A stretch of 64,000 nucleotides of DNA from Streptomyces flaveolus. Lineage in GTDB: Bacteria > Actinomycetota > Actinomycetes > Streptomycetales > Streptomycetaceae. The stretch is taken from contig NZ_BMRV01000003.1 of NCBI RefSeq assembly GCF_014648815.1, positions 496,001 through 560,000 on the forward strand, in the 5' to 3' direction. The stretch's first letter is position 1; every line of letters starts with the position of its first letter. Positions 1 to 9,654 of this stretch are shown here, one piece after another. The notes under the pieces were generated by a model. That model was not told where the DNA came from. It did not search any database and was given only the letters and a program-made list of their open reading frames with translations. The position numbers and the translations under genes are program-made.

Positions 1-102
1 GCCTCCCGTCCAGGTGAACAACTGCTGCTCGATCTCGTGGAGAAAGCCAGAGGCGGAACCCGATTCCGGCGGGCCACGCGCTTCGGGGGCAGGACCACGT
101 GA
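1..102 (+). CDS. Possible 3' end of a gene entering the window
   Basis: Frame 1 is open from the left edge to a TGA at 100-102 and encodes 33 residues ending in an Arg/Gly-rich tail (EQLLLDLVEKARGG is the most gene-like part). Third-position GC is lower than in neighbouring genes, so this may be chance. No family is recognisable from so short a piece. Confidence 0.2.
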   Translation, partial: ASRPGEQLLLDLVEKARGGTRFRRATRFGGRTT

Positions 103-643
103 CCGGGTACGGCTCAGGCGTCCAAGTTGATCGAGCACACCGTGGCACCAGGTCGCCGCACGGCCGCTCGTCGGCGCCCCGACGGGCCTGTGCGAGGGTC
201 TGGCGCAGCGCGACGACGGCGACGGCAGTACACGGGACGGGTCGCCGGTGACCGTCTCCCTGTTGAAGATCGCGCTGAACGTGGTGATCTTCCTCGGCTT
301 CCCGCCTGCGCCACTGCGCAGCCCCGGCCTCGTCCGTCGGCGGAGCCCGGAACGGAAAGGAGGAGTCCGGAGACTCCAGGATCACGCGCGTCCCGTCCCG
401 CCCGCCGAGCGCTTGCGCTGGAGCGCACTCCAGGACGTAGCGTCGTGGCGACGGAGACGGCGACAGGCACGGGCTGGACGCCGGTACGGCCGCGGCAGCG
501 CAGTGGGCAGCGGCTGTACGACGCGCCGGTCACACGGCACCGGCTCGGGATGCCGGTCAGCGCCATCTGTCGCTAGATGGACGAGGTGGCTCTCGCGCCG
601 CTGGGACGACGAACGAGCACGCAGGGAAGGACTGGCACACATC
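103..643. other. Region without a convincing gene
   Basis: About 540 bases before the aldo/keto reductase. Open frames exist on both strands, but they are Arg/Pro-rich and show no recognisable domain. The reductase frame stays open back to 248, but that extension looks unrelated to the family. I see nothing functional here beyond the probable promoter. Confidence 0.4.
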
Positions 644-1633
<990 letters not shown>

Positions 1634-1846
1634 CCGCGCGGTCGCGCGCCCGCGGCGACCCTCCGCCGGTAACGATCGTGGACGGAGAACGGACCGGCGG
1701 TCGATGGGGACGAGCAGCGGGCCTCGTGGGGCTCTTCCTGCCGGCCTGAAAAAACTTCCGCGAGCGTGTAGAGAAGCGCGGGCCGGCTTCGACGTCCCCT
1801 GTGAGAGCCTCCCACCACGGGCGGCCCGAGCCGAAGGAGCGGACTC

Positions 1847-2248
1847 ATGAAGTACCTGGTGATGGTGCAGGGCACGCAGGCGGACTACGAGGCCCAGGCG
1901 GGCAAGCCCGCCGCCGGTCTCCCGGCCTGGAGCGACAAGGACATGCAGGCGATGTTCCAGCACATGGGGGCGATCAACAACGACCTCGCCGAGACTGGCG
2001 AGTTCATCGATGCCCAGGGGCTGGCCGAGCCTGCCAGGACCCGCCTCGTCAGCGTCGGCGCGGACGGCAAGCCCGTGATCACCGACGGGCCCTACGGCGA
2101 GACCAAGGAAGTGATCGCCGGTTACTGGCTCCTGGAGTGCGAGAGCCTGGAGCGGGTCACGGAGATCGCCGCGCGGGTGACCCAGTGCCCCGTTCCCGAG
2201 GGCGCGAACACCTACCCCGTCGTCATCCGGCCGCTCGGCGAAGTGTGA
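1847..2248 (+). CDS. YCII/DGPF-domain protein, partner of ECF42 sigma factor
   Basis: 133-residue single-domain protein of the YCII-related (DGPF) family. It starts MKYLVMVQG, and the family signature appears as DGPYGETKEVIAGYW near residues 82-96. An AAGGAG ribosome-binding site sits 7 bases before the ATG. The stop is 13 bases before the TTG start of an ECF42-type sigma factor, so the two are probably co-transcribed. DGPF genes next to ECF42 sigma factors are a documented pairing in actinobacteria. The molecular role is not established; a small ligand-binding or signalling role is inferred only from the context. Confidence 0.9.
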   Translation: MKYLVMVQGTQADYEAQAGKPAAGLPAWSDKDMQAMFQHMGAINNDLAETGEFIDAQGLAEPARTRLVSVGADGKPVITDGPYGETKEVIAGYWLLECESLERVTEIAARVTQCPVPEGANTYPVVIRPLGEV

Positions 2249-2261
2249 GCAGGGGAGACGT

Positions 2262-3491
2262 TTGAGACGTACGAGCGAGGTAGAGGACCTGCTGCGCCTG
2301 CACGCGCCGCAGGTCCTCGGCGCGCTCGTACGCCGGTACGGGCACTTCGACACCGCCGAGGACGCCGTACAGGAGGCGCTGCTGGCAGCGGCCGGGCAGT
2401 GGCCCGAGTCGGGGGTTCCGGACAATCCGCGGGGCTGGCTGATCAGGGTCGCCTCGCGGCGGCTCACGGACGCGCTGCGCAGTGACCAGGCGCGGCGGCT
2501 GCGTGAAGAGAGGGCGGCGGCGCTGACACCGCGCGACGCCTTCACCGCGCCGCCGCCCGGGCCCGATCGTGCGCCCGCCGAGGACGACGCGCTGACCCTG
2601 CTCTTCCTCTGCTGTCACCCGGACCTGCCCCCGCCCGCCCAGATCGCGCTGACGCTGCGGGCTGTCGGCGGTCTGACGACGGCCGAGATCGCCCGCGCCT
2701 ATCTGGTGCCGGAGGCGACGATGGCCCAGCGGATCAGCCGGGCCAAGCAGCGGGTGAAGGGCACGCGATTCGGTCGCCCCGATCACTGGGAGGAGCGGCT
2801 GCCCGCGGTCCTCCACACGCTCTACCTGATCTTCAACGAAGGCTACACGGCCACCTCCGGAGCCTCCCTCCAACGGACCGAGCTCGCGGGCGAGGCCATC
2901 CGGCTGGCCCGTACCGTGCACCGCCTGCTGCCCGGCGACTGTGAGGTCACCGGCCTGCTCGCCCTGATGCTTCTGACCGACGCCCGCCGCGCCGCGCGGA
3001 CCGGAGCGGACGGCGAACTGATCCCCCTCGACGAGCAGGACCGCGGGCTGTGGGACAAGGCGGCGATCGAGGAGGGCGTGGCCCTGGGGACCTGGGCTCT
3101 GTCCCAACGCCGCCCCGGCCCCTACCAGTTGAGGGCCGCGATCGCCGCCGTCCACGACGAGGCGGACTCGCCCGACAGCACCGACTGGCCCGAGATCCTC
3201 GGCCTCTACGACGTCCTCGTCCGCCTTGTCCCCAGCCCTGTCGAACGCCTCAACCGTGCCGTGGCCCTCGCTATGGTCCACGGACCGAAGGCTGGTCTGG
3301 CCGAACTGGACGCGCTCGCACCGGAGTTCACCACAGGCCACCGCCTGGACTCGGTCCGCGCCCACCTCCTGGAACGCACCGGCGACACCGAGGCCGCACG
3401 GGCCGCCTATGAGTCAGCCGCGGCCAAGACCCTGAGCCTCCCCGAACAGCGCTACCTCCGGGCCCGTGCGGCCCGCCTCGACGTCACTTGA
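2262..3491 (+). CDS. ECF42-type RNA polymerase sigma factor with C-terminal TPR-like extension
   Basis: 409-residue extracytoplasmic-function sigma factor. Region 2 spans about residues 10-75 (RRYGHFDTAEDAVQEAL, then NPRGWLIRVASRR) and region 4 about residues 110-165 (ALTLRAVGGLTTAEIARAYL, then MAQRISRAK). The remaining ~240 residues form the long C-terminal extension of group ECF42 (FNEGY, LTDARRAARTG, GPYQLRAAIAAVH, NRAVA), which probably folds as TPR-like helices. No anti-sigma gene is nearby; in ECF42 the extension is thought to control activity. Start chosen: TTG at 2262 behind AGGGGAG, 13 bases after the DGPF gene. Confidence 0.93.
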   Translation: MRRTSEVEDLLRLHAPQVLGALVRRYGHFDTAEDAVQEALLAAAGQWPESGVPDNPRGWLIRVASRRLTDALRSDQARRLREERAAALTPRDAFTAPPPGPDRAPAEDDALTLLFLCCHPDLPPPAQIALTLRAVGGLTTAEIARAYLVPEATMAQRISRAKQRVKGTRFGRPDHWEERLPAVLHTLYLIFNEGYTATSGASLQRTELAGEAIRLARTVHRLLPGDCEVTGLLALMLLTDARRAARTGADGELIPLDEQDRGLWDKAAIEEGVALGTWALSQRRPGPYQLRAAIAAVHDEADSPDSTDWPEILGLYDVLVRLVPSPVERLNRAVALAMVHGPKAGLAELDALAPEFTTGHRLDSVRAHLLERTGDTEAARAAYESAAAKTLSLPEQRYLRARAARLDVT

Positions 3492-3531
3492 CGTGTCGTT
3501 CATGCCGGTCCCGTGAGACCCCGCACAGACG

Positions 3532-4089
3532 TCAGGCGCGGGCGAGTTCGGCCGCGCCGAAGGAGACGTCGAAGCGGTCACACCAGATGCTGACGCTGCT
3601 GTAGCGAGCGGGGTCGACGTCGTCGGGCAGGACGTAGTTCTGGCTTCCCTTGTTGCCCTTGAGCATGCCCAGGCTGACGTACTTGCCGTCGTCGAAGACG
3701 TGCCAGCCGGACTCTCCCTCCTTCACAGGTGCGTCGGTCAGCCACACGCGCAGGTCCGGGCCATTGCTGGTGTCGAGGTTCTCCAGCCGGACGACGTGGG
3801 ATCCGTCGGCCAGCTGTACGAGTTTCACCGTGCCCGATGTCGTGTGTTCGTGGCTGATCAGCTCACCGCTCGCCAGCGTCTGCGGGCCTACCGGTGAGGA
3901 AGGCGCCTCGGCCTCCGTCGTGGGTGGGGCGGATGTGGCCACGACCTCGGGCAGAGCCTCTTGGACGGTCTCGTCCTGCCACAGCTTCCACGGCTGGAAC
4001 CAGTACAGCCCGAAACCGACCCCGGCAACCGCCACCACCAGCACCCCGATGACCCACGGCCTGGTCAGTGCCTTCCGCTCGCGCCTCAT
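3532..4089 (-). CDS. Membrane-anchored DM13-domain protein
   Basis: 185 residues with one N-terminal membrane helix (about residues 12-31, WVIGVLVVAVAG then FGLYWF), a Pro/Thr/Ala linker (about 45-70) and an extracytoplasmic DM13 domain (about 72-182). DM13 features include GPDLRVWLT and the C-terminal SVSIWCDRFDVSFG with its conserved cysteine. DM13 domains have been proposed to take part in electron transfer or redox protection; that role is not proven here. The ATG is preceded by AGGCAAGG. The gene converges with the ECF42 gene, only about 40 bases away. Confidence 0.88.
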   Translation of the reverse strand: MRRERKALTRPWVIGVLVVAVAGVGFGLYWFQPWKLWQDETVQEALPEVVATSAPPTTEAEAPSSPVGPQTLASGELISHEHTTSGTVKLVQLADGSHVVRLENLDTSNGPDLRVWLTDAPVKEGESGWHVFDDGKYVSLGMLKGNKGSQNYVLPDDVDPARYSSVSIWCDRFDVSFGAAELARA

Positions 4090-4463
4090 CCTTGCCTCGC
4101 CCCTTCATAGCCCGCCTGGCGCTACCCATTCAACGCGGTGGACTGCTGTCCCGTAGCCCGCAGGAGATGACGGAACCCTTACGGTGCTGTCACGCCCATC
4201 GGGACGACCAACGGCCACAACGGTGCGCCGGCGGCGACGGAGACGGGTGCCGCACCTGTTCGCGCGCTACGGCCGGGGACGAGAACCGCATGCGGCACGG
4301 CCCCGCCCCGCGAAGTCCGGCCAAGGACGCCCTTCGAAACCGGGCCCCTGTCAGAGCGCGGGTGGCCACCTCGGTGACGAGCGAGAGGGTGCGCGGACCG
4401 CTGTGAAGCCCATGCCCGGGTCCGTACCCCGACCTGGGCTGCGGTGTCCTTGGTGTGCCGCTG

Positions 4464-5615
4464 TCAGTGGCGGGCAGCCGTCGAGATCCGGGTGAGGATG
4501 GCCGTCGCCTGCGCCGGATTGGCCCGGAGCCAGGCGGTCAAGTGCTCCCGCACGGCCTCGGTGACGCAGGCGCGGACGGACCCGTTGCTCAGTCGGTCGC
4601 GGGTTGCCCCCTCGAACTCGGGCCGATCGAGCTTCACCGACACGACCGCCGTCAGGCCCGCGCCCAGCTGGGTGGGGGTGAACTCGGGGTCGGACGAGCT
4701 GAGCAGCTGTTGTTCCCGGGCATAGAGGGTGAGCGCGGCCGTCAGGCCGTCGCGGAAGCCGAGTTCGTGCGTGCCACCGTTGAGGGTCGGCAGGCTGTTG
4801 GCGTAGCTTGCGATCCGTTCGCCGCGGCAGTCACACCAGCGGAAGGCCACCTCCACGGTTCCCACCATCCCGGAGTACTCGCGCTCGAAGCCGATCACGT
4901 CCGGGTGGAGCGGGGCACTCTGTTCCGCGATGTAGTCCCGGGGGCCGCCCGGGAAGCGGAAGCGAACGGCCCGGGGCGCCGCGGGGTCGCGGTCATCAGT
5001 CAAGGTGATGTCCAACTCGCGGTTCAGGAAGGCCACTTCCTTGAAGCGCTCGGCCAGTGCGTCGAACGAGAACTCCCGCCTCTCGAAGATCTCGGCATCG
5101 GGCCGGAAGATGATCACGGTTCCGCTGCCGTCGGCCGGCCCGGCGTGAACGGGCCCCCCGACCGGCACGCCTTGCTCGTACTCCAGCAGCCAGCGCGCGC
5201 CTTCGCGCCGTACCTCTGCCGTCAGGCGGCTCGACAAGGCGTTGACGACGGCCAGTCCCACGCCGAAGTGGCCACCGAACAGCATGCGCCGGTCGGCGGG
5301 TGGTGTCCCGCACCAGAGCTTGGTCAACTGGCTCTCCACCGGAGGGCCGTCACCGTGGCCGGCGTGCCCGACCGCAAGACCCGTGCCGTCGTCGGCGACG
5401 CGGACGCCGCCGTCGGTGGTGAGGGTGATCTCGACACGGCTGGCGGTGCCGTCGAGGATCTCGTTCAGCGCCCGCTCGGCGGCCGCAAGCACCAGGTGGC
5501 GCAGGCCGCGTTCACCGACCGATCCGATGTACATGCCGGGCCGTTTCCGAACGGCCTCCACGCCCTCCAGAACCACGATCGTGCTGGCGTCGTACGCATG
5601 GGAATCTTCGCTCAT
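4464..5615 (-). CDS. GyrB-like protein: GHKL ATPase and transducer domains only, degenerate active site, no TOPRIM
   Basis: 383 residues collinear with the N-terminal ~40 kDa of DNA gyrase B. It keeps the GyrB start (EGVEAVRKRPGMYIGS), the ADDGTGL adenine-binding motif, a GGHFGVGLAVVNALS glycine loop, the transducer stretch LTAVVSVKL, and ends at the point where the TOPRIM linker would begin. By eye, key ATPase residues are replaced: catalytic Glu42 of E. coli GyrB aligns with Ala44, Mg-binding Asn46 with Arg48, and the QTK loop reads ATR. TOPRIM and the GyrA-contacting tail are absent. It is therefore unlikely to be a working gyrase subunit; it may bind nucleotide or act as a regulator or decoy. 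GGAGGGGG precedes the ATG. Confidence 0.88.
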   Translation of the reverse strand: MSEDSHAYDASTIVVLEGVEAVRKRPGMYIGSVGERGLRHLVLAAAERALNEILDGTASRVEITLTTDGGVRVADDGTGLAVGHAGHGDGPPVESQLTKLWCGTPPADRRMLFGGHFGVGLAVVNALSSRLTAEVRREGARWLLEYEQGVPVGGPVHAGPADGSGTVIIFRPDAEIFERREFSFDALAERFKEVAFLNRELDITLTDDRDPAAPRAVRFRFPGGPRDYIAEQSAPLHPDVIGFEREYSGMVGTVEVAFRWCDCRGERIASYANSLPTLNGGTHELGFRDGLTAALTLYAREQQLLSSSDPEFTPTQLGAGLTAVVSVKLDRPEFEGATRDRLSNGSVRACVTEAVREHLTAWLRANPAQATAILTRISTAARH

Positions 5616-6262
5616 GATGCCCCCTCCGAGGGTGTCCGACAGAGCTCTCCCAACCTAGGAGATTTCCAGGAAAACACCAGTTCAGAGCCAATACGGCGAA
5701 GCCGCGGGCAGGCTCCTGAAGGCCGATCAGGAGCAGTGGGCCGAGAGGAGTGTGCGCTGACGCGATCAGGCCGTCAGCGGCCCTTCGAGGATCGTCTGCG
5801 GCACTGTTTCGGACGGCCACTGCGGCACGAATGTGTGGCGGGCGAGCTCCCCCGTTCCAGTCCGGGGCCCCGACCGCCTCCGGTCCGGCCGCGGCCTGGC
5901 GCAGCGTCTCGGCCACCGCCCAGAGGGCCGTCAATGAACCTGGTCGAGGAGCGTGCCGCCGGCCTCGATGACGACACCGGCACGCCCGGATCGCCTACTT
6001 GGCCGCACGTGGCGGCCAACTGCACGTGCTGCATGAGGCACTCGGCCGCCTCGCATCCTCGCTGAACGGGCGCGCCCTGCCCGCAGACGTCGTGTCCGTC
6101 GCGCCCGCGCAGACCGAACGTCGCGGCCCCGAGGCCATCGGCACCCTCGACCGCGCCACCCAGGCGCTGGGCGACATATCAGCTACCAGCGCCAGCAACC
6201 CGTCGCGCATCGCCACCTCTGCCGAACTCTTGACACCCCGCGCATCTTCGCGATTGATGCGT
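5616..6262. other. Region of probable gene relics between GyrB-like gene and TetR
   Basis: About 650 bases without an intact gene. Between about 5930 and 6240 the plus strand has short gene-like stretches split between two frames (LVEERAAGLDDDTGTP, then RIAYLAARGGQLHVLHEALG), as if a frameshifted gene fragment. The family is not recognisable to me. Confidence 0.35.
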
Positions 6263-6850
6263 TCAGGAGGGCCATGCCCGCAGGGCCATCTGCACCGTTT
6301 CCAGGAGCTGTCCGCGAGGCACGCCGCTCGCTGCCTGTACGGCCACTCCGTAGGCAACGGTGAAGACGTAGCGTGCCAGGGTCGAGGGGTCGCTGTCGGA
6401 CGGCAGGTCGCCCTCGGCGCGGGCGGCCAGGAACCGTTCACAGATCCGCCTCTCACCCTGCTTCCGCCATTCGGTGAGCAGTTTGTGAGCTGCCGCGTCG
6501 GGCATGCCGGGTGCCAGGGCGCCCTGCACGGCGAGACACCCGGTAGGGCGGCCCGGGAGTGTCCCAGCGACGACGGCACCGTGAAGCACGTGCTCGGCAA
6601 CGGCCCTGGCGGTCGGCTTTCGCACGGCTTCGAGCAGGTACCCGGCCGGCCCGTCCCCGTAGCGGTCGAGGACCTTGCGGAACAGTTCCTCCTTGTTGCC
6701 GTAGGCGGCGTACAGGCTGGTCTTGGTAATGCCCATGGCTTCGGTCAGGTCGGACAGCGCCGCGCCTTCGTACCCCTGGCGCCAGAACACGTCCAAGGCC
6801 CTCTCCAGCGCCTGGTCGGCGTCGAAGGAGCGGGGACGGCCTCTTGCCAT
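6263..6850 (-). CDS. TetR-family regulator, divergent from secreted epoxide-hydrolase-like gene
   Basis: 195-residue TetR/AcrR regulator. The N-terminal helix-turn-helix covers about residues 9-55 (FDADQALERALDVFWRQGYEG, with ITKTSLYAAYGNKEELF as recognition helix and following motif). The C-terminal ligand domain carries GRPTGCLAVQGAL, typical of the AcrR subgroup that answers to small hydrophobic compounds. The ATG is preceded by GGAGGGAG. The divergent gene is a secreted alpha/beta hydrolase, and the 195-base gap holds two copies of ACCGGTCGGT, one near each gene, so self-repression and repression of the hydrolase are likely. Confidence 0.93.
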   Translation of the reverse strand: MARGRPRSFDADQALERALDVFWRQGYEGAALSDLTEAMGITKTSLYAAYGNKEELFRKVLDRYGDGPAGYLLEAVRKPTARAVAEHVLHGAVVAGTLPGRPTGCLAVQGALAPGMPDAAAHKLLTEWRKQGERRICERFLAARAEGDLPSDSDPSTLARYVFTVAYGVAVQAASGVPRGQLLETVQMALRAWPS

Positions 6851-6872
6851 GGCTCCCTCCGAGGATTTTCAC

Positions 6873-6882
6873 ACCGGTCGGT
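6873..6882. promoter_or_regulatory. Operator-like element, copy 1 (ACCGGTCGGT)
   Basis: The ten bases ACCGGTCGGT lie about 25 bases upstream of the TetR start, within ACACCGGTCGGTTCAC. The same ten bases recur at 6981-6990. Operator function for the TetR protein is inferred from the repeat and its position. Confidence 0.5.
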
Positions 6883-6947
6883 TCACATCATACGAGCCGT
6901 CTCGGCTTAGCAGGTCGGCCGATCAAGTTCCGTGTAGACGAGGGGTG

Positions 6948-7000
6948 TTGACGTCGAGTGGTGGCGTCGGCTTAATCTGTACCGGTCGGTACTTAAATAG
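6948..7000 (+). promoter_or_regulatory. Promoter with overlapping TetR-type operator for the secreted hydrolase
   Basis: TTGACG at 6948-6953 could be a -35 box, with CTTAAT at 6971-6976 as a poor -10. The inverted repeat GTACCG-GT-CGGTAC fills 6979-6992, flanked by TTAA on both sides. It contains the ten-base core shared with the copy at 6873-6882. Binding here would block the hydrolase promoter. Confidence 0.55.
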
Positions 7001-7045
7001 TCGCGGCCCGCGCCGCGGACTCTCCATGCAAGGAGTCGATCCTCC

Positions 7046-8119
7046 ATGGTGTGTCGGTTAACACCACACCTCATCCCCCTCCTCCGGACGCTGCGTGTGC
7101 TGCTCCTCGCGCTACTGGTGAGCACGACCACCCTGTCCGGAACGGCTTCAGGGTCCTCTGTCACTTCGTCGGCGCCTTCGTGCGTCGCCCCGGAAACACC
7201 CAAGAGCAATGGCTATGACGCGGCGACGCGACACGACACAGCGTTCAATCGCGCCTTCCGGCACTGCTTCACCACCGTTCGCGGAGTGCAGATGCACTAC
7301 GTCATCGGAGGCAACGGGCCACAGGCGACAGTGCTGCTGCACGGATGGCCGGAAAGCTGGTTCGAGTACCGCAAGGTGATGCCCCAGCTCCTCGCCGGGC
7401 GCACAGTCATCGCGATCGACCTGCCGGGGATGGGAGATTCCACGGGCCGCCCCGCGCAGTACAACAAGACGACGCTCGCCGGCTACGTTCACGACCTGCT
7501 CGTCAAGATCGGCGCACAGCGGGATGTACGGTTCGTCGCCCACGACTTCGGGGTCGGTGTGGCCTATGCGCTGGCAGCCCAGCACCGCCGGCAGGTGGCC
7601 GGGCTGTTCCTGATGGACTTCCCGCTGGTCGGGAAGAGCCTCTCCTTCGCCACCGATGTCCGCCCCCTCTCCTGGCACTTCTCGTTCAACGTGCAGGACC
7701 CGCTGGCGGAGCGGTTGGTCACGGGACGCGTCGGGACGTTCCTCGACTACTTCTTCCGGCACAGCCAGATCTCCGGCCCTTCGCAGCCGGGTGCCGGGGC
7801 GCCGAGCCCGGTCCCGCCGCGAGCGCTGGCCGAGTACACCAGGGTCTTCTCCCGCCCCCAGGTGCTGCACGCGGGGTTCGAGCTCTACCGCACCTGGTCA
7901 CAAGACGAAGAGGAGAACAAGCGCCTGCAGCGGGTACCTCTCTCCGTCCCGGTCCGGCTGCTCACCCAGGACGGACTCACCGGCCTGATGCTGCCCCCGG
8001 TACGGGACGCCGCCCCGGCGGCGACGGGTACCGATGTGGACGGAGCCGGGCACTGGCTCATCGAGGAACAGCCGGATCGCGTGGTGGCCGAGATCAACGC
8101 CTTCTACCCGGCGCACTGA
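7046..8119 (+). CDS. Secreted alpha/beta hydrolase, epoxide-hydrolase-like
   Basis: 357 residues. An N-terminal signal peptide (about residues 13-36, LRTLRVLLLALLVSTTTLSG) is followed by an alpha/beta-hydrolase fold. The family motif HGWPES (99-104), an Asp nucleophile in VAHDFG (Asp167) and a C-terminal GAGHWL histidine match the epoxide hydrolase/haloalkane dehalogenase group, where the substrate forms an ester with Asp. Secretion is unusual for this group and suggests an extracellular target. It is divergent from a TetR gene that probably controls it. The exact substrate is unknown. Confidence 0.88.
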   Translation: MVCRLTPHLIPLLRTLRVLLLALLVSTTTLSGTASGSSVTSSAPSCVAPETPKSNGYDAATRHDTAFNRAFRHCFTTVRGVQMHYVIGGNGPQATVLLHGWPESWFEYRKVMPQLLAGRTVIAIDLPGMGDSTGRPAQYNKTTLAGYVHDLLVKIGAQRDVRFVAHDFGVGVAYALAAQHRRQVAGLFLMDFPLVGKSLSFATDVRPLSWHFSFNVQDPLAERLVTGRVGTFLDYFFRHSQISGPSQPGAGAPSPVPPRALAEYTRVFSRPQVLHAGFELYRTWSQDEEENKRLQRVPLSVPVRLLTQDGLTGLMLPPVRDAAPAATGTDVDGAGHWLIEEQPDRVVAEINAFYPAH

Positions 8120-8745
8120 GAAGAAGACTGACGGGTGGCACCCCGACGGGCTTCCTCCCAGGCCCAGGGGGCCGTCGTAGGCGTCGCGCTCCGGTAATCC
8201 GTGGAAGGGACCCGGCGTACTGCGTCCGCGTTGTGCGGGTGCAAGGGGTGGCCGCCTACGGCCGGCCGCGTCGCCTACGGGACGGTCACTCCATAGAGCC
8301 TGGCAGCCGACCGTCCTCCGCCCGAGCGGCCTGGTGCGCAGCCGACGGCTCCCGGTCCTGGCGTCCATGCGGCCCCGCGTGCCGGGACGCTGCGTCCAGC
8401 CCGGGGGCAGCCTGCCGTGCCCGGTTCTGCCGCGCCCCGCTCGGGCGGCCGCCGTGCCCCGCCGTCCGTGCGGTTCACCGACCGCGCCCCGGCAAAAACG
8501 CTCGCCGTCCCGCGCCGGACCGGACCCGCGATGATTGCAGGATGACGGTGTCTGGTCCGCGGGGGCGGGACGACTGTGCCCTCCAGTGGCAGCAGCACCT
8601 CGCCCTGCGTGATCACGACGGCCTGTCCGTTGCAGCCGACGGTGGGCCACCAGGGCCTCAACGAAGGTGAACCGTGCGGCGCTCAGCGGGGTGACCCACG
8701 GCCGGCCGGGAAGCTTCTGAGGCAGATCAGCCCCGTGACCCTCAT
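8120..8745. other. Region without a convincing gene
   Basis: Some 630 bases between the hydrolase stop and the ABC transporter promoter. A minus-strand stretch near 8560-8650 reads plausibly (GQAVVITQGEVLLPLEGTVV) but degenerates at once into Arg/Pro/Gly-rich sequence. It may be the start of a decayed gene. No repeat or RNA gene seen. Confidence 0.35.
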
Positions 8746-8751
8746 TTTGTT

Positions 8752-8779
8752 TTGATCACCTCAAACTTCTTCTTATAAT
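8752..8779 (+). promoter_or_regulatory. Sigma70-like promoter of the amino-acid ABC transporter
   Basis: TTGATC at 8752-8757 and a perfect TATAAT at 8774-8779, 16 bases apart, sit in an AT-rich pocket that stands out from the surrounding GC-rich DNA. Transcription would begin near 8786, giving a leader of about 25 bases. This resembles a HrdB-type vegetative promoter. Confidence 0.7.
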
Positions 8780-8811
8780 CTGACCTCTCAGTTTCCTCAC
8801 AGGAGGTCCCC

Positions 8812-9654
8812 TTGAACACCGTCCTCAGGTTCCGGGCCCGTCTTCTGGTCGCAACCACTGCGGCGGCCGGGCTGGTCCTGGTGGCCGGCTGCACCTCCAG
8901 TGACGACGACGGCGGTAAGAAGACCGCCACCGGTGGCGTAGAACTCGTCAAGGCCGGGCGGCTCACCACCTGCACCCACCTGCCGTACCCGCCCTTCCAG
9001 TCGGAGATCGACGGCAGAGTGCAAGGCTTCGACGTGGCCCTGGTCGACTTGGTCGCCGAGGACTTGGGCGTCGAACAGGACATCGTCGACCAGCCCTTCG
9101 AGAACTTCAAGACCGGTGGATCTCTCAACGCAGGCCAGTGTGACCTGGCTGCCGCTGGCATGACCATCACCGAAGAGCGCAAGAAGAACGTCGACTTCTC
9201 GGACCCCTACTTCCAGGCGACCCAGGCCGTCCTGGCCGACAAGGACAGCGGCATTTCCTCCTTCGCCGACCTGAAGGGCAAGAAGGCAGGCGCCCAGGCG
9301 CAGACCACTGGCGAGGACTACGCCAAGGAGCAGGGCCTGGACCCGGTCTCCTTCGAGTCCTCCGACGCCGTCCTCAACGGCCTGCGCACCGGCCAGGTCG
9401 ACGCCGTCCTCATCGACTACCCGGTCGTCCAGGGCTGGCTGAAGGACAAGGCCAACGCCGGCGCCTTCAAGGTCGCCGAGCAGATCGACACCGGCGAGCA
9501 GTACGGCTTCACCGTGAAGAAGGGCAACGACAAGCTGCGCGAGGCCATCAACAAGGCCTTGGCGGACGCCAAGGCCGACGGCACGTACAAGAAGCTGTAC
9601 GAGCAGTGGATCGGTCCCTACGACGAGTCCGCGGCCTCCCCGTCCGCCTCATGA
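8812..9654 (+). CDS. Solute-binding lipoprotein of a polar amino-acid ABC importer
   Basis: 280-residue family 3 (glutamine/polar amino acid) extracellular binding protein. A signal peptide with a lipobox ends at Cys27 (LVAGC), followed by an acidic Gly/Lys linker. The body shows family motifs: TCTHLPYPPF, GFDVALVDLVAEDLG, CDLAAAGMTITEERKKNVDFSDPY and AVLIDYPVVQGWL. It is tethered outside the membrane and delivers ligand to the permease encoded next. The start is TTG at 8812 behind a perfect AGGAGG. Its stop overlaps the permease start (ATGA), implying translational coupling. The ligand is probably an amino acid; which one cannot be told. Confidence 0.93.
   Translation: MNTVLRFRARLLVATTAAAGLVLVAGCTSSDDDGGKKTATGGVELVKAGRLTTCTHLPYPPFQSEIDGRVQGFDVALVDLVAEDLGVEQDIVDQPFENFKTGGSLNAGQCDLAAAGMTITEERKKNVDFSDPYFQATQAVLADKDSGISSFADLKGKKAGAQAQTTGEDYAKEQGLDPVSFESSDAVLNGLRTGQVDAVLIDYPVVQGWLKDKANAGAFKVAEQIDTGEQYGFTVKKGNDKLREAINKALADAKADGTYKKLYEQWIGPYDESAASPSAS

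Noticed and set aside
4455-6065. Plus-strand open frame of 536 codons
   Set aside because: Antisense of the GyrB-like gene, which has clear family motifs and a strong ribosome-binding site.
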